A stretch of 64,000 nucleotides of DNA, from positions 1 to 64,000 of the forward strand of contig CAYMFM010000011.1 in the NCBI GenBank assembly GCA_964389685.1, in the 5' to 3' direction. The notes beneath the pieces were generated by a model, which saw nothing but the letters and a program-made list of their open reading frames with translations, ran no database searches and was not told the origin of the DNA. Below, piece by piece: positions 35,440 through 44,343 of this stretch. Both the position numbers and the translations under genes were made by a program. The DNA comes from G020353115 sp964389685 (GTDB lineage Bacteria > Bacteroidota > Bacteroidia > Bacteroidales > VadinHA17). Every line of letters begins with the position of its first letter. Positions within the stretch are counted from its first letter, which is position 1.

Positions 35440-35709
35440 TCAAGTAGATTTCACTCTCTGAGTGGGCTTAGGAGGAAACATTTTAACCAGGATTATTGTA
35501 CAACCAATTAGTGCAATCCCAAATAGCGTTTCCTGCCAGGGGAAAGACTTCATTATTCTGTTGAGGATTCCACCGCCTGAATTCTTTAATGACTCTTTTA
35601 CAATAGATTCAGCTTCCAGGTTCATGTCCGGAGCGGATGAAATAGGGTCAAAACCAGGAGTAATTTGAATGTTAGGTTTCCCCAGTTTATACAATTCGTA
35701 GGCTTTCAT
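35440..35709 (-). CDS. Small tail-anchored hypothetical protein
   Basis: The 89-residue protein starts MKAYELYKLGKPNIQITPGF and ends with one membrane helix (TLFGIALIGCTIILVKMF) and a short basic tail. The soluble N-terminus would face the cytoplasm. I do not recognise it. Its ATG overlaps the stop of the zinc-ribbon gene by 4 nt, so it is coupled to the HTH-zinc-ribbon unit. Confidence 0.6.
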   Translation of the reverse strand: MKAYELYKLGKPNIQITPGFDPISSAPDMNLEAESIVKESLKNSGGGILNRIMKSFPWQETLFGIALIGCTIILVKMFPPKPTQRVKST

Positions 35710-36068
35710 ATCAGTAATTTTTCAATTTTAAATCTTTCATTTTTAAAGGTCAATCGATACTCGTATATTCTAATAACAGATGTTTTAGTATCAAAATCCA
35801 TATCTTCAACTTTTGTGTAGTAGTTAGCATCAAATCCATGCGATTCCAGAGTTTCAATAGATACATTTACTAATCCCTTTTTGTAAAACTCTGTGACAAT
35901 TTTATAATTATGATGAAGTTTCCGGTTAATTTCATTTTTCTCTTTTTGATCTTTAGCATTTCGTCTATTTCGAAAGTCCCAACCACACTTCGGGCAGCAG
36001 AAAATCGCATCGGATCGTCTGGATTCAGGGATTGGATTACCACAATTTTTACAAGTGCTTTGTCCCAT
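35706..36068 (-). CDS. Zinc-ribbon hypothetical protein
   Basis: The 120-residue protein has an N-terminal zinc ribbon CKNC-x17-CPKC (with an extra Cys, FCCPKC), a basic helix (RNRRNAKDQKEKNEINRKLHHNYK) and a strand-rich C-terminus. It may bind nucleic acid or serve as a protein platform. It lies 7 nt after the HTH gene and overlaps the next gene by 4 nt; the three genes form one small operon. Confidence 0.65.
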   Translation of the reverse strand: MGQSTCKNCGNPIPESRRSDAIFCCPKCGWDFRNRRNAKDQKEKNEINRKLHHNYKIVTEFYKKGLVNVSIETLESHGFDANYYTKVEDMDFDTKTSVIRIYEYRLTFKNERFKIEKLLI

Positions 36069-36075
36069 GATTTTT

Positions 36076-36384
36076 CTACTTTACGAGATTGAATTTTTTT
36101 ATAATAGCATACCTGTTCGGTTTTAGAATCTTCTTTGGTGTCTTCTGCTTGGGTTTGTAATTCAGTAACTCTTCGACCCTACAACCAAAAAATTCAGCCA
36201 GGATAATCAACTCTTCAACTGGGATCGATACATCATCATCAACCTTAGCACTTAAATACCTTTGGAAGGATGCCTGTGAAATCTCCAGCATTTCAGGCAG
36301 GATATCCACTGCGCCCATGTATTCCCGGTAAGGCAATGATTCCAGTTTGTTTTTTATCCGATATTTCAATTCCAGGTTTCCCAC
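36076..36384 (-). CDS. XRE-like helix-turn-helix protein
   Basis: The 102-residue protein has a Cro/C1-type HTH: DILPEMLEISQASFQRYLSAK reads as helices 2 and 3, and SIPVEELIILAEFFGCRVEELLNY as the following helices, with a basic tail. It probably represses its own operon and perhaps the divergent XRE gene at 36487. A close-to-consensus promoter lies 54 nt upstream of its start. Confidence 0.75.
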   Translation of the reverse strand: MGNLELKYRIKNKLESLPYREYMGAVDILPEMLEISQASFQRYLSAKVDDDVSIPVEELIILAEFFGCRVEELLNYKPKQKTPKKILKPNRYAIIKKFNLVK

Positions 36385-36437
36385 GAAAAATTTTTTATAA
36401 TCAAAAAAATACCTGATATTGTATCTATAATTCAGGT

Positions 36438-36469
36438 CAAAGGTAATATATTTACACTATTATGTCAAG
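36438..36469 (-). promoter_or_regulatory. Promoter of the HTH-zinc-ribbon operon
   Basis: On the minus strand CTTG (36469-36466), a 20-nt spacer and TACCTTTG (36445-36438) fit TTTG-N19-21-TAnnTTTG with one mismatch. It lies in the 102-nt gap between the two divergent regulators, so either protein could act on it. Confidence 0.6.
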
Positions 36470-36486
36470 TTTTTTACCCTTTTATT

Positions 36487-36942
36487 ATGAAAATAGGAAA
36501 ACGCATTAAGAATATCGCCCGGTCAAAGGGATTTACTGCCCAACAACTGGGCGATAAAGTCGGTAGAACACGCCAGTCCATCCAGGATATGTACAGCGGA
36601 AGGATCAAAGTAAGTCTGAATCAGTTAAAGGACGTTGCTAGTGCACTCGGAGTACCGTTAGCCCTTCTGATGGTTGATTCGGAAGATGAACTGTATGATA
36701 TGATCCCTTTCATTATTCCCATGAAGGAGATTCATAAATTGATGGAAAACATCCATGAGATGGCCAAGAAAGGAAGTGCTCTGGTCAATCTTTCCATCAC
36801 AGAGTCAACGGAAGGGATGTTCCTATTTGACTATGAGTTTCGACCCCTAGAGAGTAAGTTGAGTGAAGAAGAGATAGAAAAATTTCAAAACCGGCTGAAT
36901 GTCAGCTTTAAGATCACTCCTCCCCTGTTCCCCAAAGAGTAA
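36487..36942 (+). CDS. XRE-family transcriptional regulator
   Basis: The 151-residue protein has a clear HTH at residues 1-60 (MKIGKRIKNIARSKGFTAQQ, then KVGRTRQSIQDMYSGRIKVS) with the normal recognition helix. The C-terminal 90 residues (DMIPFIIPMKEIHKLMENIHEMAKKG...) are a helix and strands of unknown role, perhaps for ligand or partner binding. It is divergent from the HTH-zinc-ribbon operon. No phage genes are nearby. Confidence 0.8.
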   Translation: MKIGKRIKNIARSKGFTAQQLGDKVGRTRQSIQDMYSGRIKVSLNQLKDVASALGVPLALLMVDSEDELYDMIPFIIPMKEIHKLMENIHEMAKKGSALVNLSITESTEGMFLFDYEFRPLESKLSEEEIEKFQNRLNVSFKITPPLFPKE

Positions 36943-37069
36943 CATAATGGCAAGGAAAAGTCCGTTTTGCGTCACTGGAATGCGTCAGGTAAAAAAGTGT
37001 ATAAAGATTCCGGGGGGGATGTATGGTGGGAAGTTTAGAAGAATGGAAGGCGTCGGGTGTGTAAAAGCG

Positions 37070-37100
37070 CTTGATAACCCGTCTTAAATTCGTATCTTGT
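37070..37100 (+). promoter_or_regulatory. Possible promoter of the ECF sigma gene
   Basis: CTTG (37070-37073), 19 nt, then TATCTTGT (37093-37100): near the Bacteroidota consensus with one mismatch in -33 and an imperfect -7. The sigma gene's TTG start is 60 nt downstream. Confidence 0.35.
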
Positions 37101-37159
37101 TTCATAAAGGTATGTACAGATGACACTCTTACCAGAACCATGATTTATTCAGATCCATT

Positions 37160-37750
37160 TTGACAGACAGAAAAGAAAATAGCGACCGGGAATTAATCCA
37201 AAGCTTAAGGGATGGAGATCTTAAATCCTTCGATCGCCTGTTTATGAAATACAGTGAAAAGATCTTTCTCTTTGCCATGGGTTATTTGAAGAACCAGCAG
37301 GATGCTGAAGAACTAGTTCAGGACGTGTTTATTAAGGTGTGGGATAAACGCTTTGAACTAAAAGAGGAGCTCTCCTTTAAATCCTACCTGTTCACGATTG
37401 CCTACCATGCCATTATCGATTGCTTCAGGAAATGGGCAAAAGAAGAAGATTGCCTGAAACATTTCCAGGGGACCATGCCCTTATCAGAAAATGAAACCGG
37501 TGAGGAGGTTGAATATTCCGACCTGGAAAGGCTCGCCCAGGAGTCGATCGAAAAGTTGCCTCCAAAAAGTAAACTTGTTTACACGTTGAGCCGTGAAAAA
37601 GGATTATCAAACAAGGAGATCGCAGAACGCCTGAATGTGTCCATTAAAACGGTTGAGTACCATATAACTCAATCGGTTAAATTCCTAAAAAAGCATTTGG
37701 GGAAGGAGTTTTTACCATCCCTTCTGTTCTTCTACCTGTTCCTTATGTAA
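37160..37750 (+). CDS. ECF-type RNA polymerase sigma factor
   Basis: The 196-residue protein has sigma region 2 (FDRLFMKYSEKIFLFAMGYLKNQQDAEELVQDVFIKVW) and region 4 (ESIEKLPPKSKLVYTLSREKGLSNKEIAERLNVSIKTVEYHI), with a hydrophobic C-terminus (LPSLLFFYLFLM). It steers RNA polymerase to the glycan locus that follows. There is no in-frame ATG before region 2; the frame opens after a stop at 37121 and TTG at 37160 is the best start. FecR (38034) is its likely anti-sigma factor. Confidence 0.9.
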   Translation: MTDRKENSDRELIQSLRDGDLKSFDRLFMKYSEKIFLFAMGYLKNQQDAEELVQDVFIKVWDKRFELKEELSFKSYLFTIAYHAIIDCFRKWAKEEDCLKHFQGTMPLSENETGEEVEYSDLERLAQESIEKLPPKSKLVYTLSREKGLSNKEIAERLNVSIKTVEYHITQSVKFLKKHLGKEFLPSLLFFYLFLM

Positions 37751-37943
37751 TCCATACACTGCTACATTTTTTGATCTCGGGCAAACAACTTGATCATGGA
37801 TAACGATCCCACCAGGCTCTTCCGCGTGAATCACTGATGGACATTTTGATGGGACACTTATATAGAAAACAATTGATCTCAGCTTCTTAGGAAGCTTGTT
37901 TTACACATTAATAATAGCCGCTATACAATTTTTACATTACATT

Positions 37944-37973
37944 GTTAGGGTAATCTTCATTTTCACCGTATAA
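37944..37973 (+). promoter_or_regulatory. Possible ECF-sigma promoter before fecR
   Basis: GTTAGGG (37944-37950) and CGTATAA (37967-37973), 16 nt apart, differ from the housekeeping consensus and look like a -35/-10 pair for an ECF sigma factor. They lie about 60 nt before the FecR start. This is a pattern reading without a known consensus for this sigma. Confidence 0.3.
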
Positions 37974-38033
37974 CAAGAAACAGTAAAATTTATTTTAAGA
38001 AACAAGGATCACACCTCCTTAATTAAAGTATAG

Positions 38034-39146
38034 ATGAAAAGTAAGAAAATCAGCTTTGAAATCCTGGACAGGTTTTTTCATAACAAATATTCCGAGGAGG
38101 AAGTACGATTGATAATAACCTGGTTTCGTGATCCGGCAAACCATGATGAAATAGAAAATTGCACCAAAAAGCATTGGGAAGAAGTAATAGAATCAGGCAA
38201 AAGAACTACCATCGATTATGAACGCCTGCTGGACAAAGTGCATCACCGGCTTAACTTAAAAGGGAATGACACCCTTTTGGCCGATGGCATTGAGAGGAAG
38301 AAACCGGATTCGTTTCTTCTTAAACTATATCAAAATTATTCAAAAGTTGCAGCGGTTATTCTGATCCCACTCCTCCTGATAAGCCTCTGGTATTTTCTTC
38401 ATGCTGACAGAAAACTTCCTGAAAGAGAAAAAGTCATCTATTCCGAGATATTTACTCCTTATGGTTCAAAAACAAAGCTGGACCTTCCCGACGGATCCAC
38501 GGTTTGGCTGAACGATGGAAGTACATTGAAATTTCCACAACAATTCACCGCAAAAACACGAACGGTTTACCTGACCGGTGAAGCCTATTTTAATATCCAG
38601 AAGGATTATAAGAAACCTTTTGTTGTTTGCACACATGAAATAAATATCAGAGTGCTGGGGACCAAGTTCAATGTAATGGCATATTCAGATGAAAGTACTG
38701 TTGAAACAACCGTTGAAACCGGTAAAGTCTTAATCGAAAAGGCCACAGTGCAAGGGGAAGTAACAGCAATTACAGAGATAGGCCCAAACCAGCGATCCGT
38801 GTTCAATATAAGCAGCGGGGAAATATTTACTGACAAAGTCAATACTGAAGAATTTACTTCCTGGAAAGATGGAAAATTAATTCTTCGGAATGATCCCATG
38901 ACTGAAACAGTTCAAAAATTAGAACGATGGTATAACGTGGATATTGAACTGATCGATCCTGAACTGGATCATTATACTTACTCAGCAACAATTATTGACG
39001 AATCAATAACAACACTGCTGGATTATTTTAAGATCATCACACCAATTGACTATACTATTCTAAAAAGGGAAAAAAGAACAGATGGCTCATTGGGCAAACA
39101 AAAAATAGAAATCAAGATCAACCCGGATTTTAAGAAAAATCAGTAA
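38034..39146 (+). CDS. FecR-type anti-sigma factor
   Basis: The 370-residue protein has an N-terminal cytoplasmic region of about 95 residues, one membrane helix (VAAVILIPLLLISLWYFL), and a periplasmic FecR domain (YGSKTKLDLPDGSTVWLNDGSTLKFP ... TVYLTGEAYFNI ... FVVCTHEINIRVLGTKFNVMAY). The C-terminal DUF4974-type segment (WKDGKLILRNDPMTETVQKLERWYNVDI) contacts the STN domain of the SusC transporter. It holds the sigma factor until the transporter reports substrate. Confidence 0.93.
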   Translation: MKSKKISFEILDRFFHNKYSEEEVRLIITWFRDPANHDEIENCTKKHWEEVIESGKRTTIDYERLLDKVHHRLNLKGNDTLLADGIERKKPDSFLLKLYQNYSKVAAVILIPLLLISLWYFLHADRKLPEREKVIYSEIFTPYGSKTKLDLPDGSTVWLNDGSTLKFPQQFTAKTRTVYLTGEAYFNIQKDYKKPFVVCTHEINIRVLGTKFNVMAYSDESTVETTVETGKVLIEKATVQGEVTAITEIGPNQRSVFNISSGEIFTDKVNTEEFTSWKDGKLILRNDPMTETVQKLERWYNVDIELIDPELDHYTYSATIIDESITTLLDYFKIITPIDYTILKREKRTDGSLGKQKIEIKINPDFKKNQ

Positions 39147-39210
39147 CAGAAAATTATAACATTCAACTAAATAACAAAATCTTCTATTAAAACCTTAAAA
39201 GTTATTTGCC

Positions 39211-39262
39211 CATGAAAAAAACAAAATAAAAAAAACAGGAAAGTGCAGCCACACTTTCCTGT
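39211..39262 (+). promoter_or_regulatory. Leader hairpin before susC, with a five-codon ORF
   Basis: A short frame ATG AAA AAA ACA AAA TAA (39212-39229) is followed by an 11-bp stem (ACAGGAAAGTG at 39235-39245 with CACTTTCCTGT at 39252-39262, 6-nt loop). On the plus strand no T-run follows, so it is not a plus-strand terminator; on the minus strand it would be. Its place in the susC leader suggests control of susC mRNA, which is inference. Confidence 0.45.
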
Positions 39263-39344
39263 AAAATTAGCAGTCTAACATTCTTCGTTGGCTTCTTGAT
39301 CATAAAGAAATCCAAATAAGTTAAACCACTAACATATCAAATTT

Positions 39345-42300
39345 ATGAAAAAAATATGCTTTTATCCAGGCATAATAAAAAATAAATATTATGCTTCAAA
39401 AACATTCCGTATAATGAGACTAACTGTATTTCTTATTCTAATCAGTGTTTCACAAGTTTTCGGGGGTAAATCTTATTCGCAGATAACAGAATTGTCTTTA
39501 AACCTGAAAAATGTCACAGTCCAGCAGGTTCTTGATGAGATTGAAGAACAGAGTGAATTTTATTTTCTATACAGCAGTAAGCTGATCGATGTTACAAGAA
39601 AAGTAGATGTTGATGTAGAGAACCGTAAAATAGATGAAATCCTGGACCAAGTTTTTACCGGGACAGGGGTGAATTATGCAGTAATGGACAGACAGATCCT
39701 GCTGTCATCCTTAGAAATAAATCCTCCAGCCAGTCAATTAATTGTTAACGGTAAAGTGACAGGAACTGATGGTGTTGGATTACCTGGTGTCAATATCTCT
39801 ATAAAAGGAACATCTACAGGTACAATTACTGATATAGAGGGTAATTACACTATCCAGGTTGATAACGCAGAGATAATCCTGGTCTTTTCTTATGTCGGAT
39901 ATTTAACCCAGGAGATCCGGGTTGGCACACAACAGACTATTGATGTACAATTAGTTGTCGATATTACAGGTCTTGATGAAATCGTTGTTATTGGATATGG
40001 AACACAGAAAAAGGTAAACCTAACCGGTGCTGTGTCTGATGTAGATTTTGTAGACCTTGCCAATAAGCCCGGTTCAAACCTTTTGCAATCACTGCAAGGT
40101 GAGGTAGCAGGTATTTTCGTTACTTCTCCTGGTGGACAACCTGGTGTAGATAGGGGTAATATACGAATAAGGGGTATTGGAACCTTTGATAATCCTGATC
40201 CATTGGTTATTATAGATGGAATAACTGTCGATCTAACAGATCTGTCAGCATTGAATCCAAATGATGTAAAAAGCATCAGTGTATTAAAGGATGCCGCTTC
40301 AGCAGCAATATATGGTTCCCGGGCAGCCAACGGAGTTATTCTGGTTACTACAAAAGAAGGGAAGAAAGGAACAACCTCCATTCGTTATGACGGGTATTTC
40401 GGTTCGCAGCAAGCTACAATCCTTCCAAATCTATTAAATGCGGAAGATTATGCCATGCTTGCTAATGAAGCAAGAATCAATAGCGGCAATGCTCCTTACT
40501 TCAGCAGTGACCAAATTGCTCTTATGATGAATGATGATCCCTATGATGGTTTTGATAATGTTGACTGGGTCGATAAAACATTTAACACGGCTCCAATCAG
40601 CAGTCATACACTCAGCTTCAATGGAGGGACTGAGCGATTAAGCACCCAGTTATCAGTAGGGTATTTAAGCCAGGATGGTATTATGATCGGGTCAGGATCT
40701 GAACGGTATACTTTTCGTGGCCGCATTGATTTTGATATCAATAATTGGTTTTCTGTGGGCATGAATGTAACCGGATACCTTACTGACACTAAGAATCTGG
40801 CTGAAGGTGTGGGCGGACAGGATAATTCAATCATGAGAAGATTAGCGAGAACTCCACCTTCTGCTCCGGTAAAGTATGAAAATGGAAACTATTTTGTTGA
40901 ATTTGAGGATGTGCCAGGATATAGTACGATCCTCAGTCCATTACGTCTTGCCTCCAGGGGTTATATGAATAATGAAGCTAATCGTTTAATATCCAGTATT
41001 TATGGTGATTTTAATATCCTTGAGGGATTGAAGCTGAAAACACAGTTGTCATACAATTTCAGGAATATCGATGTAGAACGATGGGTAGATCATGAAGTTA
41101 TTGAAAATGATGATGGAATTGTTTTGGCAGATAATGGCTTTAACCGGTTGACCAATACTCAAGTTGACAATGAGCAATATCAGTTTGAAGCTTTTCTGAC
41201 CTACACAAAACTGCTTGCAGAGAATCATGATTTCAATATGATCGTTGGCTATAGCTTTTATCATGATGAAGGCCAGAGCATTCAGGCTTATGGAGAAGCC
41301 TTGCCAAATAATGAGATCCATGTTCTTGATGCTGCAACAGCCAATTATGGTGTTTCGGGAAGTGCTTTTGAATCTGCACTAAATTCTGTATTTGGAAGAA
41401 TCAATTATTCATTTAGATCAAAATACCTGGTTGAAGGGAATATCCGGTATGATGGGTCATCCCGTTTTAATAAAGAGAACCGTTGGGGTCTTTTCCCTTC
41501 TGTCTCATTTGGATGGCGTATTTCAGAAGAATCGTTTATGAGTTCTTTGGAGTTCATTGATAATTTGAAGCTTAGAGGAAGTTGGGGGAGATTGGGGAAC
41601 CAGAATATAAACAATTATTACCCCTATACTCCAACATATGATGTTGGCCAAAATTATCTATTTGGTAATGTGGGTAATCCTACTCTGACCAGTGGTGTTG
41701 CAGTGACTACAATAGCAAATGATGAAATCACCTGGGAAACAACTGAATCAATTGACTTTGGAATTGATGCAACCTTTTTCAAAGGGCTTGATTTTAGTTT
41801 TGATTATTTTGTAAAGACAACCACTGATGTCCTGTTACAATTACCTATTCCTGCGACTTTAGGGGATGTGAATGCACCTTTTCAAAACGCTGGGGAGATC
41901 CAGAACAAGGGATGGGAAAGTATAGTGAACTATCGTAACCACGTTGGGCAATTATTCTTTACTGTTGGATTTAATTTATCGAATGTTGAAAATAAAATTA
42001 TTGATCTAAAGGGTCAAGAATTCTATCCAACCAACAGAATTCATACGGAGGGTGAACCATTTGGAGCCTGGTACGGATACAACACAATTGGAATATTTCA
42101 AAGTCAGGAAGAAATTGATGATGCTCCTTTTCAACACGCTCAAACTGCACCCGGTGATATACAATATGCAGACCTGAGTGGACCTGACGGAACACCTGAT
42201 AATGTGATTAATAGTTACGACAGGACCGTTATAGGAAATAATTTCCCGGAGTATGTGTATGGTTTTAATGCGGGTCTGGACTTTAAAGGATTTGATCTAA

Positions 42301-42722
42301 AAATTTTCTTCCAGGGCGTCAAGAATGTAGATGTATATTCTTCACAAACGGGAGAACATACTGGTAACAGTTCATATGTCAATTGGACTAAAGAATGGCT
42401 GAACCGGTGGACCGCTGAAAACCCAAGTGCAGATTATCCCAGGTTAAGGAACAACTGGGACCAGAATGAACTGGTTTCCGACTTTTGGTTACATGATGGT
42501 TCTTATTTAAGATTGAAGAACCTTGAATTAGGTTATACCCTGCCTAAACCAATAACAAACCGTGTGGGAATAGATATGGTGAGAATTTATATCGGAGGGC
42601 AAAATTTGTTGACCTGGACAAAGGTGAAGAATTATGATCCTGAGCGTATAGATAGTGAAATTCGAAATGAGTTTTACCCCCAGCTAAAAATTTATCAAGT
42701 AGGAATTAATTGTCAATTTTAA
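39345..42722 (+). CDS. SusC/RagA-type TonB-linked glycan transporter with STN domain
   Basis: The 1125-residue protein has a long signal region, an STN domain (LSLNLKNVTVQQVLDEIEEQ; about residues 50-125), a carboxypeptidase-regulatory-like domain (VNGKVTGTDGVGLPGVNISI), a TonB box/plug (VVIGYGTQKKVNLTGAV ... IRIRGIGTFDNPDPLVIIDG) and a C-terminal barrel ending FYPQLKIYQVGINCQF. It imports oligosaccharides across the outer membrane and, through STN, signals to FecR and the sigma factor. SusD follows 13 nt later. Confidence 0.96.
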   Translation: MKKICFYPGIIKNKYYASKTFRIMRLTVFLILISVSQVFGGKSYSQITELSLNLKNVTVQQVLDEIEEQSEFYFLYSSKLIDVTRKVDVDVENRKIDEILDQVFTGTGVNYAVMDRQILLSSLEINPPASQLIVNGKVTGTDGVGLPGVNISIKGTSTGTITDIEGNYTIQVDNAEIILVFSYVGYLTQEIRVGTQQTIDVQLVVDITGLDEIVVIGYGTQKKVNLTGAVSDVDFVDLANKPGSNLLQSLQGEVAGIFVTSPGGQPGVDRGNIRIRGIGTFDNPDPLVIIDGITVDLTDLSALNPNDVKSISVLKDAASAAIYGSRAANGVILVTTKEGKKGTTSIRYDGYFGSQQATILPNLLNAEDYAMLANEARINSGNAPYFSSDQIALMMNDDPYDGFDNVDWVDKTFNTAPISSHTLSFNGGTERLSTQLSVGYLSQDGIMIGSGSERYTFRGRIDFDINNWFSVGMNVTGYLTDTKNLAEGVGGQDNSIMRRLARTPPSAPVKYENGNYFVEFEDVPGYSTILSPLRLASRGYMNNEANRLISSIYGDFNILEGLKLKTQLSYNFRNIDVERWVDHEVIENDDGIVLADNGFNRLTNTQVDNEQYQFEAFLTYTKLLAENHDFNMIVGYSFYHDEGQSIQAYGEALPNNEIHVLDAATANYGVSGSAFESALNSVFGRINYSFRSKYLVEGNIRYDGSSRFNKENRWGLFPSVSFGWRISEESFMSSLEFIDNLKLRGSWGRLGNQNINNYYPYTPTYDVGQNYLFGNVGNPTLTSGVAVTTIANDEITWETTESIDFGIDATFFKGLDFSFDYFVKTTTDVLLQLPIPATLGDVNAPFQNAGEIQNKGWESIVNYRNHVGQLFFTVGFNLSNVENKIIDLKGQEFYPTNRIHTEGEPFGAWYGYNTIGIFQSQEEIDDAPFQHAQTAPGDIQYADLSGPDGTPDNVINSYDRTVIGNNFPEYVYGFNAGLDFKGFDLKIFFQGVKNVDVYSSQTGEHTGNSSYVNWTKEWLNRWTAENPSADYPRLRNNWDQNELVSDFWLHDGSYLRLKNLELGYTLPKPITNRVGIDMVRIYIGGQNLLTWTKVKNYDPERIDSEIRNEFYPQLKIYQVGINCQF

Positions 42723-42735
42723 ACAATCTACCATT

Positions 42736-44223
42736 ATGAAAACTAAAATATCAATATATCTCATTGGAATTATTGCCCTGTTGGGATGCGAGAAAGAATT
42801 GGATACAGTCAATCCAAATGAAATTTCCCAAGCTTCTTTCTGGTCTTCCCCCAACGATGCAGAATTAGCTTTGGCTGGTGTATATGATGGCATTCAAGAC
42901 ATCTCTATTTTTGGCAACCGCTTCCGCGAATTTGATGGTTACGGGGGGATTGGATATTATAACTGGAATGGAGATGCTCTTACCATTACAGAAGGAGGTT
43001 CAACCCCTGAAAATAATGAATATTTACTGATCTGGCAAGGACATTATACAGTTGTGAACCGCGCCAATACAGTGATTTATAATGCGGATAATGTTGAAGG
43101 ATTGAGTGAAACACGCTCTTCACAAATCATAGCTGAGGCTCGCTTTTTAAGAGCCTTGGCATATCTGGATCTAACCTATTTATACCAAGACGTGCCCCTA
43201 ATCTTACAGGACCTGAAATTCAGTGAACGATTCGTAAGTAAAAATTCGCAGGAAGAGATCAAAACAGCCATCCTGGCTGATGCAGATTTTGCTGCAGAAA
43301 ATCTTCCCGATGAATGGTCAGGGGTTGATCAGGGAAGAGTGGACAAATGGGGTGCTCTGGCATTAAAAGCGCGGGCAAATCTATATTTTGGGAATTGGGC
43401 TGAAGCAGCAGAAGCAGCACTGGAAATTATTGAGAGTGGTAAATTCGGTTTGTATGATGATTTTTCTGAACTGTTTCTTGAGGCAGGACAGGGAAGTGAG
43501 GAGTCTGTATTTGCTGTTCGTTTTGAAACAGGTCTTGGAGAAGGAGAAAGATTCTCAGGTACTTACAAAAGAGTGACTCAGGGAACTTTGCGTGTGCTAC
43601 CTGAATATATTAACAGCTTTTTTTGTATTGATGGGCTTCCCATCGATCAATCTCCTTTGTATGATCCTGCGGACTCTTTAAATAATAGAGATCCTCGTCT
43701 TGAAGCAACAATTCTCCATAGCGGAGAATTATGGATCAACGGGAACGAGGTCTACAATACAAATTCGATGACAGGATTTGATATCCAAAAATATCAAAGA
43801 AATGTTTTGGGTTACTATTATGACGGGCCTCAGGACTTCATGGTTTTTCGCTATGCAGATGTATTACTGATGCGGGCTGAAGCGTTGATCGAAATGAATC
43901 AGCTAACCCAGGAAGTTTATTATTTAATAAATGAAGTCCGCCAGCGTCTAAGCGTAAATATGCCGGTAATAGAAGATGTTGAGGGGACAGGACTTACACA
44001 AAATCAGCTTCGTGAAATTGTACGACAAGAAAGATTAGCAGAATTTGGATTTGAGGGTCTTCGCTTCTTTGATATAAAAAGATGGGGTATTGTTCAGGAA
44101 GTATACGAATCAATTTTATTCCATAACCGCCCATATTATTCCGGGAAAACAGAAGTTTGGCCGATTCCGCAAAGCGAGGTTGATAACAATCCAAACCTGG
44201 AACAACATCCTGAATGGTTGTAA
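42736..44223 (+). CDS. SusD/RagB-type glycan-binding lipoprotein
   Basis: The 495-residue protein has a lipoprotein signal (MKTKISIYLIGIIALLGCEK), SusD-like TPR helices (ADFAAENLPDEW, KWGALALKARANLYFGNWAEAAEAALEII) and the C-terminal RagB/SusD part (FMVFRYADVLLMRAEALIEM ... LREIVRQERLAEFGFEGLRFFDIKRWG). It caps the SusC barrel at the cell surface and selects the glycan. Confidence 0.95.
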   Translation: MKTKISIYLIGIIALLGCEKELDTVNPNEISQASFWSSPNDAELALAGVYDGIQDISIFGNRFREFDGYGGIGYYNWNGDALTITEGGSTPENNEYLLIWQGHYTVVNRANTVIYNADNVEGLSETRSSQIIAEARFLRALAYLDLTYLYQDVPLILQDLKFSERFVSKNSQEEIKTAILADADFAAENLPDEWSGVDQGRVDKWGALALKARANLYFGNWAEAAEAALEIIESGKFGLYDDFSELFLEAGQGSEESVFAVRFETGLGEGERFSGTYKRVTQGTLRVLPEYINSFFCIDGLPIDQSPLYDPADSLNNRDPRLEATILHSGELWINGNEVYNTNSMTGFDIQKYQRNVLGYYYDGPQDFMVFRYADVLLMRAEALIEMNQLTQEVYYLINEVRQRLSVNMPVIEDVEGTGLTQNQLREIVRQERLAEFGFEGLRFFDIKRWGIVQEVYESILFHNRPYYSGKTEVWPIPQSEVDNNPNLEQHPEWL

Positions 44224-44343
44224 CTTCTAGTTGATATAAGTTCCATCTCTGATTTTACAGGGGTGGAACTTATATACAATTTAAATCATTTCACCTCTCT
44301 GAATAAAAATATTAACTTAAATAAACCTTTAAAAGTAGTTGTA

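Noticed and set aside
36899..37087. 62-residue frame after the XRE regulator (MARKSPFCVTGM... part)
   Set aside because: Gly- and Met-rich without fold pattern, no start signal, and it ends in the probable promoter of the sigma gene.
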